64,000 bases of DNA from an uncultured Neomegalonema sp. (lineage in GTDB: Bacteria > Pseudomonadota > Alphaproteobacteria > Rhodobacterales > Rhodobacteraceae), in assembly GCA_937911325.1 (NCBI GenBank), contig CALDSD010000093.1:64001-128000 (forward strand), read 5' to 3'. A model generated the notes under the pieces. The model saw nothing but the letters and a program-made list of their open reading frames with translations. It was not told the origin of the DNA and ran no database searches. How positions within the stretch are numbered: the stretch's first letter is position 1; each line of letters starts with the position of its first letter. The translations under genes were made by a program, and so were the position numbers. Below are positions 24,778-32,743 of this stretch, piece by piece.

Positions 24778-27096
24778 ATGAACGATTTCACCGGCCTGCC
24801 CTCAAAAGACGACCTGCTGAGGTTCATCCGCGAGAACCCGGGAAGCGCCGGCAAACGCGAGATCGCCAAAGCGTTTCATCTCAAGGGCGGCGCGCGCATC
24901 GAGCTGAAACGGATGCTCCGCGAGCTGACGGAGGCCGGCGAAATCCAGGGCGGGCGCAGGCGCTATCACCATCACGACCCGAGCCATTTGCCGCCGGTGA
25001 CGCTGCTTGAGGCCGGAGAGATCGACGCAGACGGCGAACTGACCGCGAAGCCGGCGAAATGGGAGGGCGACGGCGCGCCGCCGAAAATCGTGCTGGCGCC
25101 GCCGCGCAAGAACGCCCCGACGCTTGGCGCCGGCGACAGGTTTCTGGGCAAACTGACGCCCATAAAGGACGGCGCGTACGCCTACGAGGCGCGGATCATC
25201 AAGAAACTCGGCAAGGGCAAACGCCGCATCCTCGGACTGTTCCGGGAAGACGCCAAAGGCGGCCGCATCATTCCGGTCGACAAGAAGTCTCAGGACGAGT
25301 TCATCGTCGCGCGCCCCGACACAGGCGGCGCGGAAGACCGTGAACTGGTCGAGGCTGAGGTCATGCCCGGCCACAAGTTCGGTTTGCGCAATGCGCGCGT
25401 CGTCGAACGCCTCGGCGATCCCACGGCCCCGAAAGCGATCTCGCTGATCGCCATTCACGAGCAAGGCATCCCGATCGACTTCTCGGATGAGGTGATCGCC
25501 GAGGCGCAAGCGGCTAAGGAAGTCTCGAGCCTCAAGGGCAGGACCGACCTGCGCGACTTACCGCTGGTCACGATCGACCCTGCGGACGCGCGCGACCACG
25601 ATGATGCGATCTATGCGCTGGCCGACGACGACCCAGGGAACCCTGGCGGCTGGATCGTCTGGGTGGCCATCGCCGACGTCGCCCATTACGTCCGCCCAGG
25701 CTCAGCTTTGGACAAGGCCGCCCGGCTGCGCGGCAACTCCGCCTACTTCCCGGATCGCGTCGTGCCGATGCTGCCCGACGAGCTTTCGGGCGATCTGTGC
25801 TCGCTTCACGAAGGCGTCGATCGTCCTTGCCTGGCCGTGCGGATCACCCTTGCGGAAGACGGCGCCAAGAAACGGCATGAGTTTCACCGCGGACTGATGC
25901 GCTCCGCCGCCAGCCTGACCTACGAGCAGGCGCAGGCCGCGTGGGAAGGCGAAGCCGACGACAAATCCGCGCTTTTGCAAGAGAGCGTGATCAACCCACT
26001 CTTCGGCGCGTATCATGCGGCGCGGCGGGCGCGGGAGAAACGCGATCCGCTGGATCTGGACCTCCCCGAACGCAAGGTGATCCTGAACGCCAAGGGAGAA
26101 GTCGACTCGATCCGGTTCCGTGATCGCTTCGACGCCCACAAGCTGGTCGAGGAGTTCATGATCCTCGCCAATGTCTGCGCTGCGGAAACCCTGGAGGAGC
26201 GCCGCGCGCCATTGCTCTACCGCGTTCACGAGGAGCCCAATCCCGAAAAGATCGAGTCGCTGCGCGAAATCCTGTCGTCGATCGATATCCCTTTGGCCAA
26301 GGGTCAGGTGATGACGACGAAAGTGCTCAATCAGGCGCTGGATCGCGCTCATGAGAGCGAGCACGGCGACCTGGTGAACATGGCCGTGCTGAGGTCGCAG
26401 ACGCAGGCGTACTACTACCCTGAGAACTACGGGCACTTCGGGCTGGCGCTTCGCCGCTACGCTCACTTCACATCCCCCATCCGGCGGTATTCTGATCTGA
26501 TCGTCCATCGCGGTTTGATCCGGGGACTTGGCCTCGGCCCTGATGCGAAGAAAGACGGTCTGACCGACGCCGACATCGAAGAGCTGGCGGCGACGGCCGA
26601 GCACATCTCGATGACCGAACGCCGTGCAATGACGGCCGAGCGCGACACGACCGACCGCTATCTCGCTGCATATCTTCACGACAGGCAGGGGGCCCGGTTC
26701 CAGGGCCGGATCTCTGGCGTTCAACGCTTTGGTCTGTTTGTGAAGCTCCACGAAAGCGGCGCCGACGGGTTTATTCCGATCGCCACGCTCGGCGACGAGT
26801 TTTTCCATTATGACGAGGCGGGCGCGCGGCTTGTCGGCGATCGCTCCAAAGTCGAGCTGCAGATGGGGCAGGAAGTCGAAGTCAGGCTGGTTGAAGCGAC
26901 GCCCGTCACCGGCGGTCTGATCTTCGAGATGCTGGACTTGCCGAGCGTACGGCGCGGCGGCGGCGCACGGCGCGGACGCGGCGCAGCGGCGAAGAGCTCA
27001 ACCGCCGGCGCGCGGCGTGTCTCTCGTGCGAAAATCGCCAAGGCCAAGGCTGCCCGAAAAGAGCGCCGCGGCAAGACCACCCGAAAGAAGAGATAG
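24778..27096 (+). CDS. rnr: Ribonuclease R
   Basis: 772 residues; 3'-to-5' exoribonuclease of the RNase II/R family that degrades structured RNA. Domains in order: an N-terminal winged helix (GKREIAKAFHLKGGARIELKRMLREL), cold-shock-like domains, the RNB catalytic domain with TIDPADARDHDDAIYA near residue 270 holding the metal-binding Asp residues, YAHFTSPIRRYSDLIVHR near residue 560, and an S1 domain (ARFQGRISGVQRFGLFVKL). The tail after about residue 720 is Arg/Lys/Ala-rich, as in other RNase R proteins. The ATG at 24778 follows GAGAGG; an upstream ATG at 24727 is less likely. Confidence 0.96.
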   Translation: MNDFTGLPSKDDLLRFIRENPGSAGKREIAKAFHLKGGARIELKRMLRELTEAGEIQGGRRRYHHHDPSHLPPVTLLEAGEIDADGELTAKPAKWEGDGAPPKIVLAPPRKNAPTLGAGDRFLGKLTPIKDGAYAYEARIIKKLGKGKRRILGLFREDAKGGRIIPVDKKSQDEFIVARPDTGGAEDRELVEAEVMPGHKFGLRNARVVERLGDPTAPKAISLIAIHEQGIPIDFSDEVIAEAQAAKEVSSLKGRTDLRDLPLVTIDPADARDHDDAIYALADDDPGNPGGWIVWVAIADVAHYVRPGSALDKAARLRGNSAYFPDRVVPMLPDELSGDLCSLHEGVDRPCLAVRITLAEDGAKKRHEFHRGLMRSAASLTYEQAQAAWEGEADDKSALLQESVINPLFGAYHAARRAREKRDPLDLDLPERKVILNAKGEVDSIRFRDRFDAHKLVEEFMILANVCAAETLEERRAPLLYRVHEEPNPEKIESLREILSSIDIPLAKGQVMTTKVLNQALDRAHESEHGDLVNMAVLRSQTQAYYYPENYGHFGLALRRYAHFTSPIRRYSDLIVHRGLIRGLGLGPDAKKDGLTDADIEELAATAEHISMTERRAMTAERDTTDRYLAAYLHDRQGARFQGRISGVQRFGLFVKLHESGADGFIPIATLGDEFFHYDEAGARLVGDRSKVELQMGQEVEVRLVEATPVTGGLIFEMLDLPSVRRGGGARRGRGAAAKSSTAGARRVSRAKIAKAKAARKERRGKTTRKKR

Positions 27097-27284
27097 CGCC
27101 GTCGCCACAGGCGACACAAGCCGGCAGACGGTAAGCGACGCGCACGCTCGGGGAACGCGAAAGTTATCAAACGCGATCGATTTCCGCACGCGGCGACCCG
27201 GTTTGCGGATTGCAATACCGAGCCGTCAGGCCACGTTCGGGTCCGGCGCAAAACCCGCGCGACTCGATCAGCTGGAGTTGTTTC

Positions 27285-27734
27285 ATGGCCTTCCATCGCA
27301 CCAAGTTCGCGTCCGCCTTTCTGGTCGGCGCGACGCTGTCTTCTGCGGCGCTGGCCGGTTCCTGTCCCGCAGAGCATGTCCTCTCGGAACCCAGACAGCT
27401 TGAGAAGGTTTCAGGCCAAGGCGTGAAGGTCGAAGTCCGCGAACAGATCGAGCTCGGCGGCTGGCGCGACATGGCGCCCTTCACGCTCCGCATGCGCCAC
27501 TTCACCATCGCGCCCGGCGGCCGCGTCCCGATGCACAGCCACGGCGACAGACCGTCGATCCTCTACTTCGTGAGCGGCGACGCGGTGGAGCACAACTCGC
27601 TCTGCGCTGTGCCGATCGTGCATAAGGCGGGCGACTCGGCGGCGGAGTTTGGCGCTGACGTCGTCCACTGGTGGTCGAACGAAGGCGACGTCCCCGCTGT
27701 GCTGGTGTCGGTTGACGTGATCCCGTCAAAGTAG
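27285..27734 (+). CDS. Secreted cupin-domain protein
   Basis: 149 residues with a signal peptide (TKFASAFLVGATLSSAALAG) and then a single cupin barrel. The metal-site pattern is readable: APGGRVPMHSHGDRPSILYFVSG, with two His and a Glu-like position replaced by Asp, and ADVVHWWSNEGDVPAVLVSVDV near the end. The ATG at 27285 follows CTGGAG. It lies 188 bp after rnr. The ligand or reaction is unknown; secreted small cupins vary widely. Confidence 0.75.
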   Translation: MAFHRTKFASAFLVGATLSSAALAGSCPAEHVLSEPRQLEKVSGQGVKVEVREQIELGGWRDMAPFTLRMRHFTIAPGGRVPMHSHGDRPSILYFVSGDAVEHNSLCAVPIVHKAGDSAAEFGADVVHWWSNEGDVPAVLVSVDVIPSK

Positions 27735-27750
27735 ACATGACGCCTGAAAA

Positions 27751-27776
27751 CGCGCCCTCGTTGGTTTGAGGGCGCG
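27751..27776. terminator. Hairpin between convergent genes
   Basis: A perfect 9-bp stem (CGCGCCCTC at 27751-27759, GAGGGCGCG at 27768-27776) with an 8-base loop lies between the convergent cupin and haem-membrane genes. It is probably a bidirectional terminator, though the flanks carry no long T-run. Confidence 0.6.
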
Positions 27777-27804
27777 ATACGATCCGCACCGCTGCGCGCG
27801 GTCC

Positions 27805-28416
27805 TCAGGAACGCCCCCGCCGCAGCAATGTCCAAGCCCGCAGTTTCGCCAACGCGACAACCAGCGCGGCAAGCACGATCGCGCAGAACACTGTCTTCGA
27901 CACGATCTCCATCGCGCCTTCGATGAGCATTGCGTGGATCACCGTGCCCAGGACGATGACCAGCGCCAAACCCGTGTGCAGAAGTCGCCAGGTCCGCGGG
28001 CTGAGGCGCAATCTTGCGCGATTGGCCGCGATCAGAGCGGCCGCGAAGATCGCCCACATCGCAATGACGCCCCAAACGGAGAACGGCGTCGGCGAGCGAA
28101 AGAGAAGCGCGTCGACGACGTCGGGCGGGCTCGTCACCCAGAGCCCCCCGACGTGAACGACGACGCAAAGCACCAGACCGAGGCCGACCCAGAAATGAAC
28201 CTTGCGAGCCAAACGCGGCGAGAGACCGGGCAGATATGCGCCGGCGAGCAAAGGCTGCAGCAAGAGCAAGGCAAGGCCCGCCACGCCGGCGAAACCGGCA
28301 AGGATGTAGATCGGCTCGCGCCACGCCAGGAACGGGCTGGTCGCCGCCAGAGCGATTGGTGCAAGAAGGGCGGCCCCAAGGACCGCCCAGATCAGAAACG
28401 CACGCACAGACGGCAC
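27805..28416 (-). CDS. Ferric reductase-like haem membrane protein
   Basis: 203 residues with about six membrane helices. Four histidines fall in two matched pairs: His74 and His88 in one helix, His147 and His161 in another, each pair 14 residues apart. This is the bis-haem pattern of the ferric-reductase/MsrQ/cytochrome b superfamily, so it probably carries electrons across the inner membrane. There is no FAD or NAD(P) domain. It starts 5 bp after the Tat-exported dioxygenase-like gene on the same strand, suggesting that the two act together. Confidence 0.75.
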   Translation of the reverse strand: MPSVRAFLIWAVLGAALLAPIALAATSPFLAWREPIYILAGFAGVAGLALLLLQPLLAGAYLPGLSPRLARKVHFWVGLGLVLCVVVHVGGLWVTSPPDVVDALLFRSPTPFSVWGVIAMWAIFAAALIAANRARLRLSPRTWRLLHTGLALVIVLGTVIHAMLIEGAMEIVSKTVFCAIVLAALVVALAKLRAWTLLRRGRS

Positions 28417-28421
28417 GCGCG

Positions 28422-28934
28422 TTAGACTGGCTTGAGAACAAATTCGGCGTTCAGGGTCTTGTCGCGTGAACTCGACATGACCGGACGGAGGAAAACGGTC
28501 TCGAAACCGGCGTCGTCGAATTCGGCGTCATAGGCCAGATGCCCGTGCGGTTGACCAAATGCCGGCACAATCTGCGGCATGTCCATCTGGAACGCGCCGT
28601 TCGCATCCGTGAGCGTCGCGCCATGGCTCTCCCAGTCGCGTTCATGGCCTTCGGTCGTATGCGCCCACATCTGGATCCTGATCCCTTCAAGCGGGGCGCC
28701 ATCCCCCGCTCTGCGAACCGTGCCCGTCATGGTGAAGCCGCCGCCGCCGATCCGGTCCACAATCGGCGCGCCGGGACGGTAGTTGTTGGCGCCGCCCCGC
28801 ATCGTCGGCGTCGGCGCCAGACCCTCCGCGCGCGCCGGCGTGAGAAGACCTGAGGCGCCGGTTGTAAGAGCTGCGCCAGCGGTGGCGGCGCCGGCCATGA
28901 GCAGACCGCGGCGGGTTCTCAAGAGTGACGTCAT
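28422..28934 (-). CDS. Tat-exported intradiol-dioxygenase-like protein
   Basis: 170 residues. The N terminus has a twin-arginine signal (Arg8-Arg9 then GLLMAGAATAG and a hydrophobic stretch ending ARA). The mature part resembles the core of intradiol ring-cleavage dioxygenases: FTMTGTVRRAGDGAPLEGIRIQMW, a His-rich middle, TDANGAFQMDMPQIVPA, and PHGHLAYD matching the usual P-x-H-I-H segment. Two His ligands seem present; the tyrosine ligands of classic enzymes are not obvious. It may be a divergent iron dioxygenase or a binding protein of that fold. The start at 28934 is the ATG that gives the Tat motif. Confidence 0.7.
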   Translation of the reverse strand: MTSLLRTRRGLLMAGAATAGAALTTGASGLLTPARAEGLAPTPTMRGGANNYRPGAPIVDRIGGGGFTMTGTVRRAGDGAPLEGIRIQMWAHTTEGHERDWESHGATLTDANGAFQMDMPQIVPAFGQPHGHLAYDAEFDDAGFETVFLRPVMSSSRDKTLNAEFVLKPV

Positions 28935-29015
28935 TTCACATTCTCTCCATGCTCGTGGTACGCGGGGCCGCATCGGCCCAATCGTCGATTTATCCGCCTA
29001 TGATGTAGGGAGAAG

Positions 29016-29120
29016 ATGCGCGCAATAAAGCCGATGGAGCCCCCAGACGTCGTTTATCGGGGGCGCCGTCACATCGACGGCGTCTTCGTCGGCGCGCTCG
29101 GCTGCGGAGGCCTGAGATGA
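29016..29120 (+). CDS. Possible 34-residue small protein
   Basis: A short frame starts at ATG 29016 after a good ribosome site (TAGGGAGAAG) and ends with a TGA that overlaps the ATG of the next gene (ATGA). The predicted peptide is basic in the middle and ends in GALGCGGLR. I recognise no family. It could be a real small protein, a leader peptide coupling translation to the acetyltransferase, or chance. Confidence 0.3.
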   Translation: MRAIKPMEPPDVVYRGRRHIDGVFVGALGCGGLR

Positions 29121-29641
29121 CGGATCTTGATATTCGAGAGAGCCAGGACAGCGATCATGCAATGATCACGGATCTCTATCCTGAAGCTTTCCCGGAGGAG
29201 GACCTGCTCGCGGTCGTCAGAGCGTTGTTAGGAGCTTCCGAAGGCGTCCTGTCATTGGTCGCCATCAAGGGTTCCGAGTTCGTCGGCCATTTGGCGTTTA
29301 CCGACTGCAAAATAGACGGTGCGCAGGCAAAGGTCGCAATGCTGGCGCCCCTTGCGGTCGCGCCGGCGTTTCAGCGACAGGGCGTCGGATCCGCGCTCGT
29401 TCGCAGCGGGCTTTTGCGATTGCGCGAAAAAGACGTGTCGCGCGTGTACGTGCTCGGCGATCCGGCTTACTACGCGCGCTTTGGCTTTGCGACAGAGACG
29501 TCGGTCGCGCCGCCATATTCTTTGCCGGACGAGTGGCGAGAGGCTTGGCGGTCCACCCCTTTGCACTCCCGCGCGCCGGCATATGCAGGCCGGCTGGACG
29601 TCCCCGCCTTCTGGAGAGACCCGAAACTCTGGGCGCCCTGA
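29117..29641 (+). CDS. GNAT family N-acetyltransferase, YhbS-like
   Basis: 174 residues. The pattern is that of YhbS-type acetyltransferases: IRESQDSDHAMITDLY at the start, LVAIKGSEFVGHLAFTDCKI, the acetyl-CoA loop LAVAPAFQRQGVGSALVRSGL near residues 75-95, and VLGDPAYYARFGF near residue 118. The substrate is unknown. The ATG at 29117 overlaps the stop of the small upstream frame. Confidence 0.88.
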   Translation: MTDLDIRESQDSDHAMITDLYPEAFPEEDLLAVVRALLGASEGVLSLVAIKGSEFVGHLAFTDCKIDGAQAKVAMLAPLAVAPAFQRQGVGSALVRSGLLRLREKDVSRVYVLGDPAYYARFGFATETSVAPPYSLPDEWREAWRSTPLHSRAPAYAGRLDVPAFWRDPKLWAP

Positions 29642-29662
29642 CATGGGCCCAAGTCTCAGCGG

Positions 29663-30016
29663 CTACTCGACGACCTTCAGCAGCTTGCGATCGAAGAAAC
29701 GCAGAACGGTCTTAAGGTCGTGACCCCGCTTCAGGATGCGGCCTTCAGGCGACATGACCGCGTAAGCCCCTTGCTTCGCCGCCATTTTCGGACGTTTCTC
29801 GATGCGATAAAGCGGCGCTTCCGTGGTTCGATGGAAGACCGAGAACAAGGCGACGTCGCCGAGATGGTCGATGGCGTAGTCTCGCCACTCGCCGGCTGCG
29901 ACCATCCGTCCGTAGATCGAGAGAATCGCTGACAGTTCTTTACGGTCGAAGGCGACGGGCGTTGGCGCGGGTCGACCATTTCGCGCCAACGCGAAGGGTA
30001 TGATTGGATCGCTCAT
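29663..30016 (-). CDS. DUF2794 protein
   Basis: 117 residues matching DUF2794, a family largely confined to Alphaproteobacteria. Landmarks are FDRKELSAILSIYGRMVAAGEWRDYAID, FSVFHRTTEAPLYRIEKRP and a C-terminal VLRFFDRKLLKVVE. The function is unknown. It is soluble, with no signal peptide. It converges on the YhbS-like gene and is divergent from the broken methyltransferase gene. Confidence 0.9.
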   Translation of the reverse strand: MSDPIIPFALARNGRPAPTPVAFDRKELSAILSIYGRMVAAGEWRDYAIDHLGDVALFSVFHRTTEAPLYRIEKRPKMAAKQGAYAVMSPEGRILKRGHDLKTVLRFFDRKLLKVVE

Positions 30017-30227
30017 AAATGTTACTTTCGCAGAGAGTCCTGCAATTTCAAGCAGTCAAGAGAACTGAGGCTTTCAGGTCACATTCAAGCCTTAATTCAG
30101 GCATTCCGGCGCCCCGTTTCACGTCGACGCACAGGTTGCGCATCCCTCGCGCAAGTCCGGCGTCGGCTCGCTATCGCCCCCACCCCAAGTCGACGTCGGA
30201 CGCCAATTCCAGAGAAAACCGACCGCT

Positions 30228-30899
30228 ATGAGCCGATTGGACCGGGAGGAAGACGCTCGGCTGCAACGGCTGATCCGAACGCATACCCGGATTGTGCAAC
30301 CGCCTTTGACGCCGGAGCTGCGCATTCACGGCGCCGACGACTACGCGAGCATCTGGAGCGCAACGGAAGCCGAATTGCGCAATATGGCGCTGCGACCGCC
30401 GTTCTGGGCGTTCGCATGGGCGGGCGGGCAAGCGCTCGCCAGGTGGCTGCTGGATCATCCTCGGGACGTCGCCGGCAAGACGGTCCTCGCGATCGGGGCC
30501 GGCTGCGGCCTTGAAGCGATCGCGGCGGCGCGTTCGGGCGCGGCCGAAAGCATCGCCAACGACGTGGACCCCGCTGCGATCGTCGCCGCAAAAATGAACG
30601 CGGATCTCAACAACGTTCAGTTGATGCTGGACGAAACAAACTGGTTGAACGAAGCCTCTCTGCCGGACGCGGACATCATCCTGGCCGGAGACGTCTTTTA
30701 TTAGAAAACCCTGGGAGAACAGCTCGAGAGCCGCCTGAGAGCCGCGCAGCGGCGCGGCGCCGTCGTGCTCATCGGAGATCCCGGACGAAACTACGCCCCG
30801 GCCGAGGGTATGAAGACATTGAACAGTTACGCTGTCCCTGTGCCGGTCGAGTTGGAGGACGTGGCCGAGCGTGTCGCAGAGGTCTGCGCGCTTTGCTGA
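30228..30899 (+). pseudogene. Class I SAM methyltransferase interrupted by a TAG codon
   Basis: Reading through one TAG at 30702-30704 gives a 223-codon frame that looks like a whole protein-lysine methyltransferase of the ETF-beta KMT/METTL20 type. Visible segments are RPPFWAFAWAGGQALARWLLD, the SAM loop VLAIGAGCGLEAIAAARSG, NDVDPAAIVAAKMNADLNN, and the post-motif AGDVFY. Relatives continue DVFYE, so the stop most simply replaces a Glu codon (GAG to TAG) at residue 159. After it the frame continues sensibly (AAQRRGAVVLIGDPGRNYAP) until TGA at 30897. The final residues also differ from relatives. It is likely a recent pseudogene or a sequence error. Confidence 0.75.
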
Positions 30900-31028
30900 T
30901 CGCCGGGGACAACGCCGAGGCCATCCGGCGTCACTCCCCCGTGAGAAAACACAGAACCGTCTCGCAGCCGCGAAGATTTCCGGCTATCGACAGGTGGAAG
31001 GTTAAACCTCCGGCGGGTGGGAGAAGAG

Positions 31029-32672
31029 ATGCGCAGAGTTTTGATGATCATTACCGGGGTCGTCGTGCTGGGGATCGGCGGCGTTTCCGCGTTATGGTTC
31101 GTTGGGCAGTCCGAGGCCAAAACCAGGTTCGAAAGCGCACTTCAGACGGCGGCCGCCCAGGGCGGGTTTGAAGCCGAGTTCGCCGACGTCGCAATGAGCG
31201 GGTTTCCCATCGCCTATGAGGCGACCTTCGTCGACTTGACGATGATCAACCTCGAGCGCGGCGTTGAAGTCTCCATGCCGGAGATGCGCGGCCGCGTCTC
31301 GCCGGCGAACCCGAACTCCGTGCGTTTGCTTTTTCCGAAACAGTTCACTTTGGTTGACCAGACCGGTCAGTTTCCAGGCGGCTTGAAGATCCGCTCGGAA
31401 GGGCTGACGGTGGACATCACCGACACGGGAGACGCGCGCGGGGCGCTGGCCCTGAACGGCGCGTCATTGACGTTTGAACCCGCCAACCCGCCGGCGATGC
31501 CGGAATTCGATCAACTGCGCCTGACCTATGTCGACCCCCAGATAACAGGCGATTTCACCCAGAACACGCTCGCAAATGGCGGCGATCTGCGGTTCGACCT
31601 GACAGCCAGCGCGATTGAAATGGAGGTCGAAGCTGGCGGGGCCGCCCCTCGGAGCCTCAGTCTGGGCACCGGCCCGATAAAGAGCGCGCTGCTGATCAAT
31701 GACGAGATCGCGCGCGCCTCCTCGACCTATGGCGACCTGAGTTTGCGATCGATCGACGCTTCAGGCGCATTGATGGAGCTGACCTCGGCCGGCGCCGAAG
31801 TCTGCGCCGAGTACAGCGCCGGCGATCCCGTGCAGATGCAAGCGGTCAGAAGCGCAATCGTGCAGGCGCTGAACGGCGCGGAGCCGAACGCCCTGGCGAA
31901 CCTTGACCTTTCCGGCGACGCGGGGATCGACGTCGACTTCGTAATCGACGCGATGGACATCGCGATCACCGGTCTCGCCGACGGTGGCGGGCAAACACTG
32001 CGCTGGCGTAGCGACAGCGCTGCATACTCGGTCGACATCCAAGGCGAGACCGCCGAATTGGCGAGCGAACTGAAAGGTCTGACCATTAACAGCGAAGGGC
32101 AGTTCAACCGCCGCGGGAGCATTGAAGCGATGGCGTTGACCGGCGTCTACCCGACACGCGGATCCGCGGCGCCGCAGCAGATCAAGGTCACCTATTCGAT
32201 CAACGGCGTTGAAATGGACGACCTCACATGGGTGGAGCTCAACAGCTCTGGCGAACTCGAGCGTTCGATCCCCGGCCTGGAGATCGACCTCGCCCTCGAT
32301 GCGGTCATGCTGCGCGATATGTTCGACCCAAGCGACATCCAGACTGCGCCTTTTGACGTGACCGCCGTCGAACTCAACGGTCTGTATCTGGACATGCTGG
32401 GCTTTCGAGGCGAAGCGACAGGTGTCGTCGCGATCGAGAACGGCCTTCCGGACGGATTGGTTCAGGTGACATTGACGAACTGGCGAAAAGTGTTCGGCGG
32501 TCTCGCGAACTCGTCGCTACTGGGGCAGTTCGCACCGATGGTCGGCATGGCGACGATCACTCTCGAAACCCTCGTCGCGCCCGGAGCCGAAGAAAACGAG
32601 TCGCTTCTGAACATTGAATTCGCGGGCGAACAGGTCATCGTAAACGACCGCCCGCTTGGACAGCCCCAATAG
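31029..32672 (+). CDS. DUF2125 protein
   Basis: 547 residues with a single N-terminal membrane anchor (VLMIITGVVVLGIGGVSALWFV) and a long periplasmic part. The DUF2125 family, common in Alphaproteobacteria, is recognised from FAEFADVAMSGFPIAYEATFVD-like text and the repeated beta-strand pattern, such as LRSEGLTVDITDTG and FDLTASAIEMEV. The fold is AsmA/lipid-transfer-like by general appearance, which is my inference. Function is unknown. The ATG at 31029 follows GGGAGAAG; a GTG 12 bases upstream is less likely. Confidence 0.82.
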   Translation: MRRVLMIITGVVVLGIGGVSALWFVGQSEAKTRFESALQTAAAQGGFEAEFADVAMSGFPIAYEATFVDLTMINLERGVEVSMPEMRGRVSPANPNSVRLLFPKQFTLVDQTGQFPGGLKIRSEGLTVDITDTGDARGALALNGASLTFEPANPPAMPEFDQLRLTYVDPQITGDFTQNTLANGGDLRFDLTASAIEMEVEAGGAAPRSLSLGTGPIKSALLINDEIARASSTYGDLSLRSIDASGALMELTSAGAEVCAEYSAGDPVQMQAVRSAIVQALNGAEPNALANLDLSGDAGIDVDFVIDAMDIAITGLADGGGQTLRWRSDSAAYSVDIQGETAELASELKGLTINSEGQFNRRGSIEAMALTGVYPTRGSAAPQQIKVTYSINGVEMDDLTWVELNSSGELERSIPGLEIDLALDAVMLRDMFDPSDIQTAPFDVTAVELNGLYLDMLGFRGEATGVVAIENGLPDGLVQVTLTNWRKVFGGLANSSLLGQFAPMVGMATITLETLVAPGAEENESLLNIEFAGEQVIVNDRPLGQPQ

Positions 32673-32743
32673 CTCTAGCATTACGCCGCCGCATATGAAA
32701 AAGGACTGAACGACTTCATGCGCCGCACACTAGAAGGTTGAAA

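Noticed and set aside
30702-30704. TAG in a methyltransferase gene as a pyrrolysine codon
   Set aside because: Pyrrolysine occurs in methylamine methyltransferases, which are unrelated to this class I SAM enzyme, and no pyl genes are visible. A point mutation explains it better.
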